From NCBI RefSeq assembly GCF_016863615.1, contig NZ_BOPF01000009.1, forward strand, positions 124,001 to 188,000: 64,000 bases of DNA, given 5' to 3'. Shown in pieces: positions 33,278 through 43,248 of this stretch. A model generated the notes under the pieces. It saw only the letters and a program-made list of their open reading frames with translations. It did not search any database and was not told the origin of the DNA. The DNA is from Virgisporangium aliadipatigenens (GTDB taxonomy: Bacteria > Actinomycetota > Actinomycetes > Mycobacteriales > Micromonosporaceae). Both the position numbers and the translations under genes were made by a program. The number at the start of each line of letters is the position of its first letter. Within the stretch, counting starts at the first letter, position 1.

Positions 33278-36200
33278 CTATGTGGACGATGGGCTCACCA
33301 CCCGGTTCCGGCCCTGGCGTTTGGCCTCGTAGAGCTCGGCGTCGGCGGACTTGAGGAGCTGTTCCGGTGTGGCCACGGCGGCGGAGGGCACGGCCGCGGC
33401 GACGCCGATGCTGATCGTCACCGTGCCGCAGGTCGAGCGCTCGTGCGGCTCGGCGAGTGCGGCCACCGCAGCCCGCACCCGCTCGGCGACGGCGACGGCG
33501 GCCGCCTCGTCCGTGTTCGGCATGACGACGGCGAACTCCTCCCCGCCGTAACGGGTCACCATGTCGGTCTCGCGGACGTTGCGGCCGATCGTGCCGGCGA
33601 TCGTGCGCAGGCACGCGTCGCCGGCCGGGTGGCCGTAGAAGTCGTTGTACTGCTTGAAGTGGTCGATGTCGATCATGGCGATGGCGATCGGCGCCGCGGA
33701 ACGCAGGGAGCGCCGCCAGTCCGTCTCGAGGAACTCGGTGAGCCGGCGCCGGTTCGCCAGGCCGGTGAGCGGGTCGGTGACGGCGAGCAGTTCCAGCTGT
33801 TCGTTGGCCGCCTCCAGGGCGCTGGTCCGCTCCGCCACCTTGCGTTCGAGTTCGGCGTGCACGAGGGCGTTCTCCAGCGACACGGTGAGCTGTCCGGCGA
33901 TGAGCTGTACCGCCTCGAGGCCGTTGGTGCCGAAGGCGCTGCGGCTCACCCGGTTCTCCAACAGCAGCATCGCGTAGGGGCCGCCCGGGCTCTGCACCGG
34001 TACGACCAGCAGCGCGCAGGTGGACAGTTCCGCCAGGTAGGGGTCGTGCGAGAACCGGTCGTCGCGGGTGGCGTCGTCGACGACGAGCGGCTGCTGGGTG
34101 CGTTCGACGTAGCGGAGCACGGACTGCGGCACCAGGCCGGCGTGCGCGGGATCGGTGAGCAGCAGCCGTTGTCCGGCCTGCGGGAGATACCAGCCGTCGT
34201 CCGGTGCCCGGATCACGAGTCGGGCGGAGTTGGCTCCGGTCAGCGAGCAGAGGACGTCGTTGACGCTGTTCTGCAGGCGGTTCAGGTTCGTCTCGGAACT
34301 GAGTGCCTGCGAGGCGCGCAGGATCGCGACGATGTCCATCGTCTGCGACGAGACGGCGGAACTGCTCCGGAAGTTGCTGGGGCGCCTGGTGTCGGTGCGC
34401 GGCTCGTCGACCGCCCGCAGGAACGGGAACTCCCCCGCCAGCTGCTCCACCTTCGCGGTCGCACCCCATCGTTGGTAGTGCCGGTGGGCCTCGCGCAGTG
34501 CGGTCCGGCCGGCGTACTCCAGGCCCCGGGAGAGGTGGAAGCGGCCGAGCCGCTCGGCGACCAGTGCGCGCTGCCACGGTCGCTGGCGCGATTCGACCTC
34601 GTGCTGTGCGGTGTCGAACGCGCGCAGTGCGCCGTCGACGTCGCCCAGCAGCCAGGCCCGTTCGGCGTCCAGCAGCGCGTGCAGATGCCGGAAGTTGCCC
34701 GGTGTCTCGGCCGCCCGGTCCGCCGTCCAGCCGTGGTAGCGGTCGAACTCGGCCAGCAGTTCCGCCCGCGCCTCCGGGCCGGCCTCGCGCGCCTGTGCGG
34801 CGAGCGCCAGCGCCTGCAGGAACTGGGCGACGGTGGTGGCGTGGGTCCCCTCGTAGGCGGGCATCATCGCGGTGCCGACGGCGGCGTGCCGGATGAGGGC
34901 CGGCGCGTCGTTGAAGACGGCGGCGACCAGGGCCGCCAGGATGTGGTAGTTGCCGGCCGCGGTCGGGTTGGCGGCGAGGCTCGCCAGATGCGCCTCCTCG
35001 TCGAACGACGCGTCGCTGAGGTCGCCCGGCCCGTTCGTCTCGCCCCGTAGCGCCCGCGCGCTCTGCCGGTACGCGACGATGAACGCCTCCACGTGCCGGT
35101 TGCCGGTGCGGGCCACGAACGACATGCCCGCGTCGATCTCGACCTGCGCCTCCTCCAGGGTCGGGGCGCATTCGAGGTTCCCGCACACGGTGGCGTAGAA
35201 GGTGAATCCGGCGTTCTGCAGGTCGCCGCCGCGCAGCAGTCCCTCGCGGGCGCGCTGCGCCATGCGGACGCACTCCTCCAGCGGTCGAAACCACGGGCCG
35301 GCGCTCAGCGCGTAGAGCATCCGGGCGTGCGAGGTCTCCGGTTCGTAGCCGAGCGCTTCGCTGACCGACAGGGCGCGTTCGACGATCGCGTGGCCGGTGC
35401 GGTAGTCCCGGCGCACCACGATGGTCACGAACGCGGCGTGCGCCAACGGGCCGACCAGTGCCGCGCAGGGGCCGCCGGCGGCCCACAACCGGATCGCCGA
35501 GGTGACGAGCCAGGCCATCAGCGGGGAACCGGAGAAGAAGGCGGCCGGTAGCATCCGGCTCAGCATCCTGGCGACGGCGTCGGTGTGCGGGTCGGTGTTC
35601 TCGCCGCGCCGCACGTCCTCCTCGGTGCTGCTCGTGGCGACCCAGGTCTCCAGCATGTCCATGCCGCGGGCGATCTCGGGGAACAGCTCGTCCGCCTCGG
35701 GTGCCGGGTGCGCCAGCTCGGCGAGCACGCCCAGACCCAGTTGCAGGGCGTCGGCGGGCCGGCCCCTGAGCATGAGGCTGCCGGCCTGGACGCATGCCGC
35801 GCGGGTGAGCAGGATCGGGTCGGTGCGGTCCCGTTCGATCCGCTCGTAGAGCGTGTCCGCGTCGTCGAAGCGACCGACACCGAAGAGCGCCTCGTGGCGT
35901 TCTACGTCCACTTCCTGTCGCGCGCGCGGCCCGGCGTCCGGGGCCGTCCCGGCCGCGAGCAGGTCCGCGGCGGCCGAAAGGAAGCGTTCCATGAGCGCGT
36001 AGTTGGCCAGCAGGCGCGCGTGTCCGGCGGCGTCGCGCAGCAGCGGTACCGCCCTGGCGCGCTCCGCGGGGTCGGTCAGGTCCGCCAGCGCCGCGTGGTA
36101 GTGCTCGGCGGCGACCCGGTGGTACCGGGGAACCTCGGCCAACCGGCGCGCCATGGCCAGATGCCGGGCGCGGCGTTCGGCCTCCGGGAGGCTCCGGTAG

Positions 36201-38200
36201 GCGGCCTGCTGGATGCGGTCGTGCGGGAACCGGATCGACGCGGGCACGCCGCGCTCCAGCACCAGCAGCCCGTCCTCCAGGGCCGGGGCGAGGTCGTCGG
36301 TCAGATCGGCGTCGTCGCGTTCGGCCATCCCCAGCGCGCTTCGCAACAGGTCCAGTTCGACGTCTCCGCCGAGGCTGGCCATGTCCAGCAGGATGTCGCG
36401 TGCCGTGTCGGGCAGGTTTGCCAGGCGCCGGGTGAGCAGTGCCAGCACGTCGCCGGACCCGATGTACCGGCGCACCGCACGGGTGTCCCACGTCCATCCG
36501 CCGTCGGTGGAGGTCAGCACCCCGTCGCAGCGCAACGCGTTCACGAACTCGACGGTGTCGAACGGGTTCCCGCCGGCGTGCGGACGAATGCTGTCGGCCA
36601 GCTCGGCCGCCTCGGGCACCGGTATCCGCAGCATCTCCGCCAGCATCACCCGAACGTCCTCGGGCGGCAGGTTCTCCAGGCGCACGTGTGGCGGGTAGGT
36701 CTGCGCGCCGGTCCATCGCGACAGCAGCGCCGACAGCGGATGCGCCGAGTCGATGTCCGACTCGCGATAGGCACCGATCACCAGGACGCCGCGCAGGCGA
36801 TCGTCGGTGAGCACCGCGTCGAGCAGACCGACCGGAACCGGTCCGGCCCATTGCAGGTCGTCGAGGACGACGACCAACGGTCGGGATTCCGCGATCGCCC
36901 GCAGCACCTCGACGGCGCCTCGTTGCAGCCGCGCCTGAGCCTGCGCCGGGTCGTCGGCGCCGACCTCCGGGGCGGTGTCCAGCAGCCGCGCGAACTCCGG
37001 TACCGCCGCCGCGATCACGCCGGCGTTCGACCCGACCGCGGCGCGCAGGTGCGCACACGTCGCCGCGAGCTCCTCCTCCGGTTCGGCGAACAACAGCCGG
37101 CCCAGCGCGCTCAGCGCCTGACTGAGCGAGTCCGACGCGGAGTCCTGGCGGTACTGGTCGGACTTCCCGGTGACGAACCAGCCCCCGGCCGCGGTCACGG
37201 ACGAGCGCAGCTCGTTGATGAGGACCGTCTTGCCCACGCCGCCCGGACCGCTGACGAGGACCGTGCGGAGGCGGCCGGCGATCGCGTCGGTCAGGGACTG
37301 CCGCAGGGACTCGATGGCGTCCGTTCGCCCGACCGGACGGGCCGGGGCGGCCAGCCGCCACGGGAAGTCACGTTCGCCCAGGGGGAACGCGGCGGCGTCG
37401 CCCTGCGCCCGCCGCAGGTCGTACAGCACCCCCTCGGCGCTCTGGTACCGGCGGTCCGGATCCTTCTCCAACAGCCGCCCGATCACCGCGGAGAGGATCG
37501 GCGTCACGGCGTCGTTGAGGGCGGACGGCGGGGCCGGCACCCGGGTCAGGTGGTCGTGGATGAGCCGCAGTTCGTCCCCGTCGCCGTCGCCGAACGGGGG
37601 CGAGCCGGTCGCCATCTCGTACAGGGTGGCGCCGAGGCTGTAGAGATCCGCGCGCTCGTCGACCGGCCAACCGGTCCGGCCGGTCTGCTCCGGGGCGATG
37701 TAGGGCAGGGTGCCGGTGATGTCCTTGTGGTGGGTGAATCCCGGCCGCTCGAGGACGAACGTGGTGGCGAGGTCGTAGTCGATCAGCACGGGGCGCGGCG
37801 GCGTTCCGGCCACCAGGATGTTCCCCGGGTTGATGTCCCGGTGTACGACGCCCCGCCGGTGCAGCGCGGCGACCGCGGAGGCCAGGTCGACGGCCAGGTC
37901 CGACAGGACGCGCGCGCTCAGCGGACCGCCGGCCAGCAGCCGGCTGAGCGGCTTTCCACCGGTGTCGGCCATGGTGATCGCGTACGGGTCCGCCTCCTCG
38001 TCGGCGACGAGACGGGGCACGGCGGGGAGGTCGGCCAGGCGGCTCAGCACGGCCCGTTCGTGGCGGCTGCGCCGGATCGCGTTCGTGCCGCGGTACTCCT
38101 TGCGGATGACGGTGCCGGCCTCCGCGTGAGCGGCGCGGCTGACCCGGGTCCGTTCGTTCTCGAACAGCACATCGCCCACCGAGGCGCTCCTTCCCCGCAT
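33278..38200 (-). CDS. kinase-like, AAA ATPase, GAF and GGDEF diguanylate cyclase fusion
   Basis: A 1,640-residue signalling protein. Residues ~8-270 are a Hanks-type kinase domain with HRDINPGNIL (H120-D122) and IDYDLA (DYD 141-143 in place of DFG), APEQTG, but no clear glycine-rich loop. An AAA/ATPase follows with Walker A GPGGVGKT (318-325) and a long TPR-like region. A GAF domain then leads to a GGDEF domain whose active site is GGEEF (1552-1556), preceded five residues earlier by the inhibitory RETD (1543-1546). It should make cyclic di-GMP under feedback. AAGGAG placed 7 bases before a GTG at 38179 makes that start as likely as the ATG at 38200. It ends 5 bases from the convergent surface-protein gene. 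Confidence 0.88.
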   Translation of the reverse strand: MRGRSASVGDVLFENERTRVSRAAHAEAGTVIRKEYRGTNAIRRSRHERAVLSRLADLPAVPRLVADEEADPYAITMADTGGKPLSRLLAGGPLSARVLSDLAVDLASAVAALHRRGVVHRDINPGNILVAGTPPRPVLIDYDLATTFVLERPGFTHHKDITGTLPYIAPEQTGRTGWPVDERADLYSLGATLYEMATGSPPFGDGDGDELRLIHDHLTRVPAPPSALNDAVTPILSAVIGRLLEKDPDRRYQSAEGVLYDLRRAQGDAAAFPLGERDFPWRLAAPARPVGRTDAIESLRQSLTDAIAGRLRTVLVSGPGGVGKTVLINELRSSVTAAGGWFVTGKSDQYRQDSASDSLSQALSALGRLLFAEPEEELAATCAHLRAAVGSNAGVIAAAVPEFARLLDTAPEVGADDPAQAQARLQRGAVEVLRAIAESRPLVVVLDDLQWAGPVPVGLLDAVLTDDRLRGVLVIGAYRESDIDSAHPLSALLSRWTGAQTYPPHVRLENLPPEDVRVMLAEMLRIPVPEAAELADSIRPHAGGNPFDTVEFVNALRCDGVLTSTDGGWTWDTRAVRRYIGSGDVLALLTRRLANLPDTARDILLDMASLGGDVELDLLRSALGMAERDDADLTDDLAPALEDGLLVLERGVPASIRFPHDRIQQAAYRSLPEAERRARHLAMARRLAEVPRYHRVAAEHYHAALADLTDPAERARAVPLLRDAAGHARLLANYALMERFLSAAADLLAAGTAPDAGPRARQEVDVERHEALFGVGRFDDADTLYERIERDRTDPILLTRAACVQAGSLMLRGRPADALQLGLGVLAELAHPAPEADELFPEIARGMDMLETWVATSSTEEDVRRGENTDPHTDAVARMLSRMLPAAFFSGSPLMAWLVTSAIRLWAAGGPCAALVGPLAHAAFVTIVVRRDYRTGHAIVERALSVSEALGYEPETSHARMLYALSAGPWFRPLEECVRMAQRAREGLLRGGDLQNAGFTFYATVCGNLECAPTLEEAQVEIDAGMSFVARTGNRHVEAFIVAYRQSARALRGETNGPGDLSDASFDEEAHLASLAANPTAAGNYHILAALVAAVFNDAPALIRHAAVGTAMMPAYEGTHATTVAQFLQALALAAQAREAGPEARAELLAEFDRYHGWTADRAAETPGNFRHLHALLDAERAWLLGDVDGALRAFDTAQHEVESRQRPWQRALVAERLGRFHLSRGLEYAGRTALREAHRHYQRWGATAKVEQLAGEFPFLRAVDEPRTDTRRPSNFRSSSAVSSQTMDIVAILRASQALSSETNLNRLQNSVNDVLCSLTGANSARLVIRAPDDGWYLPQAGQRLLLTDPAHAGLVPQSVLRYVERTQQPLVVDDATRDDRFSHDPYLAELSTCALLVVPVQSPGGPYAMLLLENRVSRSAFGTNGLEAVQLIAGQLTVSLENALVHAELERKVAERTSALEAANEQLELLAVTDPLTGLANRRRLTEFLETDWRRSLRSAAPIAIAMIDIDHFKQYNDFYGHPAGDACLRTIAGTIGRNVRETDMVTRYGGEEFAVVMPNTDEAAAVAVAERVRAAVAALAEPHERSTCGTVTISIGVAAAVPSAAVATPEQLLKSADAELYEAKRQGRNRVVSPSST

Positions 38201-38314
38201 GGGCGACCGCGGTGCCTACTACCGGACCTGCGGCCGTCCGATGGCGTCCACCGCACCCATCGGCCCGCGCCGCCGGCGGCTGAGCGTTTGCCGCCGGCGG
38301 TTCTCCGCCCGCGC

Positions 38315-40228
38315 TCAGTCGACCGCCGTGGGCACGGTCAGCGGGAGTTCGGCGCTCGACGGGCCGATGTTCAGCAGGAACGTGCCGCTCTCGGTCCGCC
38401 AGGCACCCTCGGCCCAGTGGTGGAACGCCCGCGGCGCGAACGTGACGTCGACGGTGGCCTCGGCGCCCGGTTCCGCCGAGACGACGGCCCAGCCGACCAG
38501 CCAGTGCGGCGGCCGCTCGACGGCGCTGTCCGGACGGCTCGCGTACACCTGCACGATCTCGCGGCCGGGCCGCCCGCCGCTGTTGCGCAGCCGCACCGAC
38601 ACCCCGCCGGTGGTCGCCTCGGCGGCCAGGTACTCCCAGGTGGTGTAGCCCAGCCCGTGCCCGAACGCGAACAGCGGCGCGCGGCCGGCGCGGTAGCCGA
38701 CCGCGAGTCCTTCGTCGTATCGCAGCACCCCCTCGACCGGGGTGGTGGAAGGCAGGTCGTCCTCGCCGGCCGGCCAGGTGACGGGCAGCCGACCGCCCGG
38801 TTCGACGGCTCCGGTGAGGACGTCGCCGAGCGCGTTGCCGAACTCCTGTCCCGGGAACCACGCCAGCACCACGGCCGCGACCTCCTCGACCCACGGCAGC
38901 AGCACCGGCGCGCCGGAGTTGACGACCACGACCGTGCGCGGGTTGGCCGCCGCCACGCGGCGCACCAGTTCGTCCTGGCGTCCCGGCAGGGCCAGACCGG
39001 TGCGGTCGAACCCCTCGCTCTCCACCTCCTCGGTGGTTCCGACGACCACGACCGCCACGTCGGCGTCGGCCGCCGCCGCGACCGCCTCGGCCAGTTCGGC
39101 GTCGTCGTCGCTGTCGCGCTCGACGTTGAGCTGGAACGTCACCGTCTCCGGCGGCGCACCGTCACCCGGCAGGTACCGCACGAGCAGCTCCGCCTCCTCC
39201 CCCGCGGCGAGCGCGACCGGTGCCAGGACCTGCGGCGGGCGCATGATGCCCTCGACGAAGTCGGCCCCGGGCGGCAGCGTCAGGTGCTCGTCGGCGACCG
39301 TCACGCCGCCCACGTTCAGCACGAACCGGCCGAGGCCGGACGCACCGACGAGGTAGCTGCCCGCCCGCGGCGCACGCAGCCGGGTGTGTACCTCGGCGAG
39401 CGCACCGACCCGTCCGGCCAGCCGGAGCAGCCGTTCGACCTTGTCGTCCACAGTGGACTCGGGAACCTCGCCGGCGCGCACCGCCGCGACGAGCTGTTCG
39501 CCCCAGGGGCCGTTCGGGCCGGGCATGATGAGGTCGAGTCCCGCGCGTGCGGTGGCGAGCGAACGCCCGGCGAACCAGTCGGTCATGGTGAGGCCGTCGA
39601 AACCCCACTCCCGCTGCAGGATGTCCCGCAGCATCGGCGATTCGGTCATCGGGTGGCCGTTCACCCCGTTGTAGGCGGCCATCACCGCCCACACCCCGCC
39701 CTCCCGCACGATCGTCTCGAACGGCGCCAGGTACAACTCGCGCAGCGTGCGCTCGTCGGCCACGACGTCGACGGTGAGCCGTTCGGACTCGGAATCGTTG
39801 GCCACGAAATGCTTGACGGTGGCGGCGACCCCCTGCGACTGCACGCCGCGCACATAGGCGGCGCCGATGCGCCCGCTCAGCAACGGATCCTCGCTCAAGC
39901 ACTCGAAATGCCGACCGCCGTACGGGGTGCGGTGCAGGTTCACCGTCGGGGCCAGCAGGACGTCGACGCCCTTGCGGCGCGCCTCGGCGGCCAGCAGACG
40001 GCCGATACGTTCCACACGCCGCTGGTCCCAGGTCGCGGCGAGCGCGGTCGGCGAGGGAACGTTGGCGGAGGTGTCACGCTCGTCCCAGGTGCGCCCGCGC
40101 ACGCCGGCCGGACCGTCGGAGACGACGATCGCGCGCAGGCCCACGGCCGGTTCCGGACGCAGGGTCCAGAAGTCGGCGCCGGTCAGCAGCGCGACCTTCC
40201 GTTCGAGCGAGAGTGGCTGGGGATCCAT
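38315..40228 (-). CDS. glycoside hydrolase family 3 beta-glucosidase with PA14-like insert
   Basis: A 637-residue GH3 enzyme, cytoplasmic since no signal peptide is visible. AGGAG sits 5 bases before the ATG. The N-terminal barrel has VSDGPAGVRG, LLAPTVNLHRTPYGGRHFECLSEDP across its first part, KHFVANDSE and the nucleophile aspartate in GLTMTDW (D217). The middle (about 290-370) has PA14-like strands, followed by the GH3 C-terminal domain with VVGTTEEVESEGFDRTGLALPGRQ, the region of the acid/base glutamate, and a fibronectin-like tail. It removes terminal beta-linked glucose, or another sugar, from oligosaccharides or glycosides. It is near the multidomain signalling gene but 115 bases from it. 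Confidence 0.92.
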   Translation of the reverse strand: MDPQPLSLERKVALLTGADFWTLRPEPAVGLRAIVVSDGPAGVRGRTWDERDTSANVPSPTALAATWDQRRVERIGRLLAAEARRKGVDVLLAPTVNLHRTPYGGRHFECLSEDPLLSGRIGAAYVRGVQSQGVAATVKHFVANDSESERLTVDVVADERTLRELYLAPFETIVREGGVWAVMAAYNGVNGHPMTESPMLRDILQREWGFDGLTMTDWFAGRSLATARAGLDLIMPGPNGPWGEQLVAAVRAGEVPESTVDDKVERLLRLAGRVGALAEVHTRLRAPRAGSYLVGASGLGRFVLNVGGVTVADEHLTLPPGADFVEGIMRPPQVLAPVALAAGEEAELLVRYLPGDGAPPETVTFQLNVERDSDDDAELAEAVAAAADADVAVVVVGTTEEVESEGFDRTGLALPGRQDELVRRVAAANPRTVVVVNSGAPVLLPWVEEVAAVVLAWFPGQEFGNALGDVLTGAVEPGGRLPVTWPAGEDDLPSTTPVEGVLRYDEGLAVGYRAGRAPLFAFGHGLGYTTWEYLAAEATTGGVSVRLRNSGGRPGREIVQVYASRPDSAVERPPHWLVGWAVVSAEPGAEATVDVTFAPRAFHHWAEGAWRTESGTFLLNIGPSSAELPLTVPTAVD

Positions 40229-40343
40229 GGCGCTCCTGCGGTCGGTCGGACGGTGCGGCGTACGACCAGTGTCCGCGACAGGGAGATCAGGCGGGCGGCG
40301 TCGCTGCCCACCTGTCCGACGCCGAACGCGTCGACCCGTCGGT

Positions 40344-42767
40344 TCACCGGCGTAGTTGTTCGGTGATGCTCCGGTCGGTGATCCGGCTGTCCCCGGCCAG
40401 CAGGAGCGCCTTGCTCAGGATGACGGCGAGCATGCGATCGCCCTCGAACGGCAGGAAGACGCCGTCGGTGCCGCGTTCGGCGCCGCGGTTCGGCACGATG
40501 CACAGGTACTGGTTGTGCGGGCTCATCAGGACGTTGCCCGAACCCAGATGGATCCGGTACGTGCGAAGGTCGCCCCGCACCACCAGGAACCGGCTCTCGA
40601 CGGTGGCGCGGTCGGCGATGGCGAGGCGAGGCACCAGCCGGGTGAGCAGTTCGCGGCGGGTCTGCGCGGTCGCGTTGAGTTCGCCGAAGCTGTAGGAGGC
40701 CCAGTACTCGCGGAACCGGCCGCCCGGGCCGCCGTCCTGCCAGGTCGGGTCGTTGCCGACGCTGGCGACCCCGACGAACAGGTCGACGTCGCGCAGTGCC
40801 TCGCTGAGGACCAGCGGCGGGATGCCGGTCAGCGGTAGCGGGTCGGCCGACGCGGCGTTCATGCGATAGAACCGCACCTGGTCGGTGGTGATCCGCAGGT
40901 ACGCGCCGGAATCGTTGGTGTCGGTGTCCCATTCGTCGCCGATCCCGTCGACCCAGAACTCGACGCGAAGGTCCCACTGCGGCAGTTCCCGGGTGGGCGG
41001 CGGAAAGTCGTCGTCGACCATCATCCGGAGCCGGTCGTGCCAACCGCGGATCGCGGCGAGCGCGTGGAACTGGTGCTGGCGAAGGACATGGCCGGCGAAG
41101 CGGTTGGAGTACACCCCGGTCTGCTCCTCGGCCGGCGTGAGCAGGTAGACCTCCCGGTGCGCCTGCTTGAACGGCTGGGTGACGCGGTGGCGTTCCAGCC
41201 ACGCCCGCCAGGCGATCACCTCGTCGAGTTCCCGGCCGATCGGGTGCCACAGCCGCACCGCCGCGTCCGGTGCGGGATCGATCGGCTTGTCGTCCGGGCC
41301 GCACAGGGCGCCGTCGAGGTAGCCGCACGGCTCGTCGCCGACGAGCCAGATCAGGCGCCGGGCCAGCGTGCCGACCAACGGGTGGTCGAGATAGCGTTCC
41401 CGCCACGGCGCGAACGGCCAACTCCGCCGGGCGAGTATCTGCCGGTCCAGTCGTTCGGACTGCGCGGTGAGCATCTTGTCGATGTCCTTCGCGGCGGCCT
41501 GGAACTCCTTGAGCTGTTCGGCGTGTCCGGCGCGGACGGCAGCGGGGACGGACTTCACGACCCGGCCGCTCGCCGCCCGCCACGTGGCCGTGGTGGAACC
41601 GCCGACGACGGTGAGTTCCGCCGAGGCCTCGCCGAACACGTCCACCCGCCGGCCGACGTCGACAAGCCCGTAGGTCGGGACGGCGAGTTCCTCGATCTCG
41701 TCCCGGTCGAGTCCGAGCGCTACCGCCCGGGCGTCCAGGGCGGCGTTGAGTTCCTTGAGCGTGCCCTTGAGCGTCACTCCGGTGGCCAGCCGGGCGAGCT
41801 GCCCGAGGGCCGCGTCCGACCGCAGCCGGGACAGCGCGTACACGGCCGCGTTGGCAACCTTCGGGCTACGCGGCCCGATGCCGGCCACCCTGCGCAGCGA
41901 CGTCTCGACCAGCCCGCCGAGCAGTCGCGCGGTTCCCGGGCGCTCGGGCAGCAGCGCCGTCAGCCAGATCAGGCCGCGGAGCGGGTCGGTGTTGCAGGGG
42001 TCGAACATGTCACTGGCGTCGATGTCGTGGCGGAGTCGCTCCAGCGGTCGCGTGCGCGGCTTGCCTACCGGGGCCAGCCAGTCATGGAGGCGTTCGCCGG
42101 CGGCCGGCTCACCGAGCGCCGCCAGGAGGTCGCGGCCACGCTGCTCCCAGCGGGCGGACGGCCTGGCGCTGGTGGCCCTCGCCGCGTGATCGAGCAACGC
42201 CCGCCAGGGCGCGCCGAGCGCCGACACGTCCGCGTTGACGCGGTCCGCCCATGCCTCGCCGCAGTTCAGCGGCGGCTCGGTCAACGAGGCCGCGAACGCC
42301 GCCAGGTCCTTGGTCGCGTAGTCGCGGCTGGTTCGCCGGATGACCGCGACCGCCTCGTCGGTGAGTGTCCGCCCGGCCCGGATGAGCGCCTTGCCGGAGA
42401 CCATGAGCTGGTGACCGGGTTGGTGGATCCAGAACCGGGCCGCCGTGGCGAGTACCGCCTCGGCCACGGTCGGCGACACGTCCCGGGACAACTGGTGCGC
42501 GGCGTCCAGCACCAGATCGCTCAGTCGGGCCCGCAGCTCGGGCTCGGCGACGGCGTCACGCCGCTGGACGAGGTCCAGCACCAATCCCTCGAGCAGTGGC
42601 TGGGGCAGGCCGTGCACGATCTTCAGGATCTTGTCGCCGTACCGGTGAAGTCCTCCGCCGTCGACGGTGATGTCGATCAGTTCGTCGGCCAGCGACGCCA
42701 TGTCGCCGGCCGCGGCGAACCCACTGACGGCGGCGATCGGGCCCGGCAGCCGCCCGAACAGGGCCAT
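40344..42767 (-). CDS. DUF4132-family protein
   Basis: An 807-residue cytoplasmic protein. The first ~450 residues are helical. The C-terminal half contains the DUF4132 blocks: PIGRELDEVIAWRAWLERH, QPFKQAHREVYLLTPAEEQTGVYSNRFAGHVLRQHQFHALAAIRGW (consecutive conserved helices) and late strands ending VGNDPTWQDGG. DUF4132 is found in MolR-like proteins and in proteins tied to stress or antiviral contexts, but has no established activity. No WGR domain is seen here. It starts inside the stop codon of the small gene at 42767-43159 (one-base overlap), so the two are translationally coupled. A further small pair lies upstream on the same strand. Confidence 0.83.
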   Translation of the reverse strand: MALFGRLPGPIAAVSGFAAAGDMASLADELIDITVDGGGLHRYGDKILKIVHGLPQPLLEGLVLDLVQRRDAVAEPELRARLSDLVLDAAHQLSRDVSPTVAEAVLATAARFWIHQPGHQLMVSGKALIRAGRTLTDEAVAVIRRTSRDYATKDLAAFAASLTEPPLNCGEAWADRVNADVSALGAPWRALLDHAARATSARPSARWEQRGRDLLAALGEPAAGERLHDWLAPVGKPRTRPLERLRHDIDASDMFDPCNTDPLRGLIWLTALLPERPGTARLLGGLVETSLRRVAGIGPRSPKVANAAVYALSRLRSDAALGQLARLATGVTLKGTLKELNAALDARAVALGLDRDEIEELAVPTYGLVDVGRRVDVFGEASAELTVVGGSTTATWRAASGRVVKSVPAAVRAGHAEQLKEFQAAAKDIDKMLTAQSERLDRQILARRSWPFAPWRERYLDHPLVGTLARRLIWLVGDEPCGYLDGALCGPDDKPIDPAPDAAVRLWHPIGRELDEVIAWRAWLERHRVTQPFKQAHREVYLLTPAEEQTGVYSNRFAGHVLRQHQFHALAAIRGWHDRLRMMVDDDFPPPTRELPQWDLRVEFWVDGIGDEWDTDTNDSGAYLRITTDQVRFYRMNAASADPLPLTGIPPLVLSEALRDVDLFVGVASVGNDPTWQDGGPGGRFREYWASYSFGELNATAQTRRELLTRLVPRLAIADRATVESRFLVVRGDLRTYRIHLGSGNVLMSPHNQYLCIVPNRGAERGTDGVFLPFEGDRMLAVILSKALLLAGDSRITDRSITEQLRR

Positions 42768-43159
42768 CAGCCGCCGACCAGCGGGACGAGCTTCAGGAAC
42801 GTGATCTCCGTCCTCGCCCGCAGCTCCAGCGTCGTCTCCAGATCCTCGATCTGCTCGTCGTTGACCAGCACGACAAAACCGTTGCGGGTGAACGCCTCGA
42901 CCGCGCGCTCGAACTGCGCCTCGGGATCGACCCGGCGCGGCCCGCTCATCCGGAAGCCGTCGCGCACCCGTTCCGTGTCGCTGGGCTGCACCAGGCCGCG
43001 AAAGGTCAGCGCCGAATTCGCGTTGTGCTCGGCAACCTCCTGAAACACCCGGCGCCGGATGAGCTCCCGCAGCGTGAGCCGCTCCTCGAAGATCTCCAGG
43101 TGCCAGGCGTCCGAACGCTCACCAGAGGTCGTCTCATCCACGAACGCCACCAACGCCAT
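42767..43159 (-). CDS. small protein of unknown function coupled to DUF4132 gene
   Basis: A 130-residue protein from the ATG at 43159; an upstream in-frame ATG at 43210 is less likely because residues before 43159 are unlike a protein N-terminus. It reads MALVAFVDETTSGERSDAWHLE, then ERLTLRELIRRRVFQEV and ends with a strand-rich ALVNDEQIEDLETTLELR-like segment (VVLVNDEQIEDLETTLELR is the actual wording). The final residues form an edge strand (EITFLKLVPLVGG). The stop codon overlaps the DUF4132 start by one base, a strong sign of joint function. No family recognised. Confidence 0.75.
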   Translation of the reverse strand: MALVAFVDETTSGERSDAWHLEIFEERLTLRELIRRRVFQEVAEHNANSALTFRGLVQPSDTERVRDGFRMSGPRRVDPEAQFERAVEAFTRNGFVVLVNDEQIEDLETTLELRARTEITFLKLVPLVGG

Positions 43160-43248
43160 GCCCGTGGAGGTTACCGAAGATCGAAGAAAAATCGGTCGGA
43201 ACTCGATCACGAGACCAGCGAACTCTGCGGCGGCTCCGCCCTACGTCG

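Noticed and set aside
35585-40366. Open frame of 1,593 codons on the plus strand opposite the kinase fusion and the GH3 gene
   Set aside because: It is the complement of two well-supported genes and has no recognisable motif.
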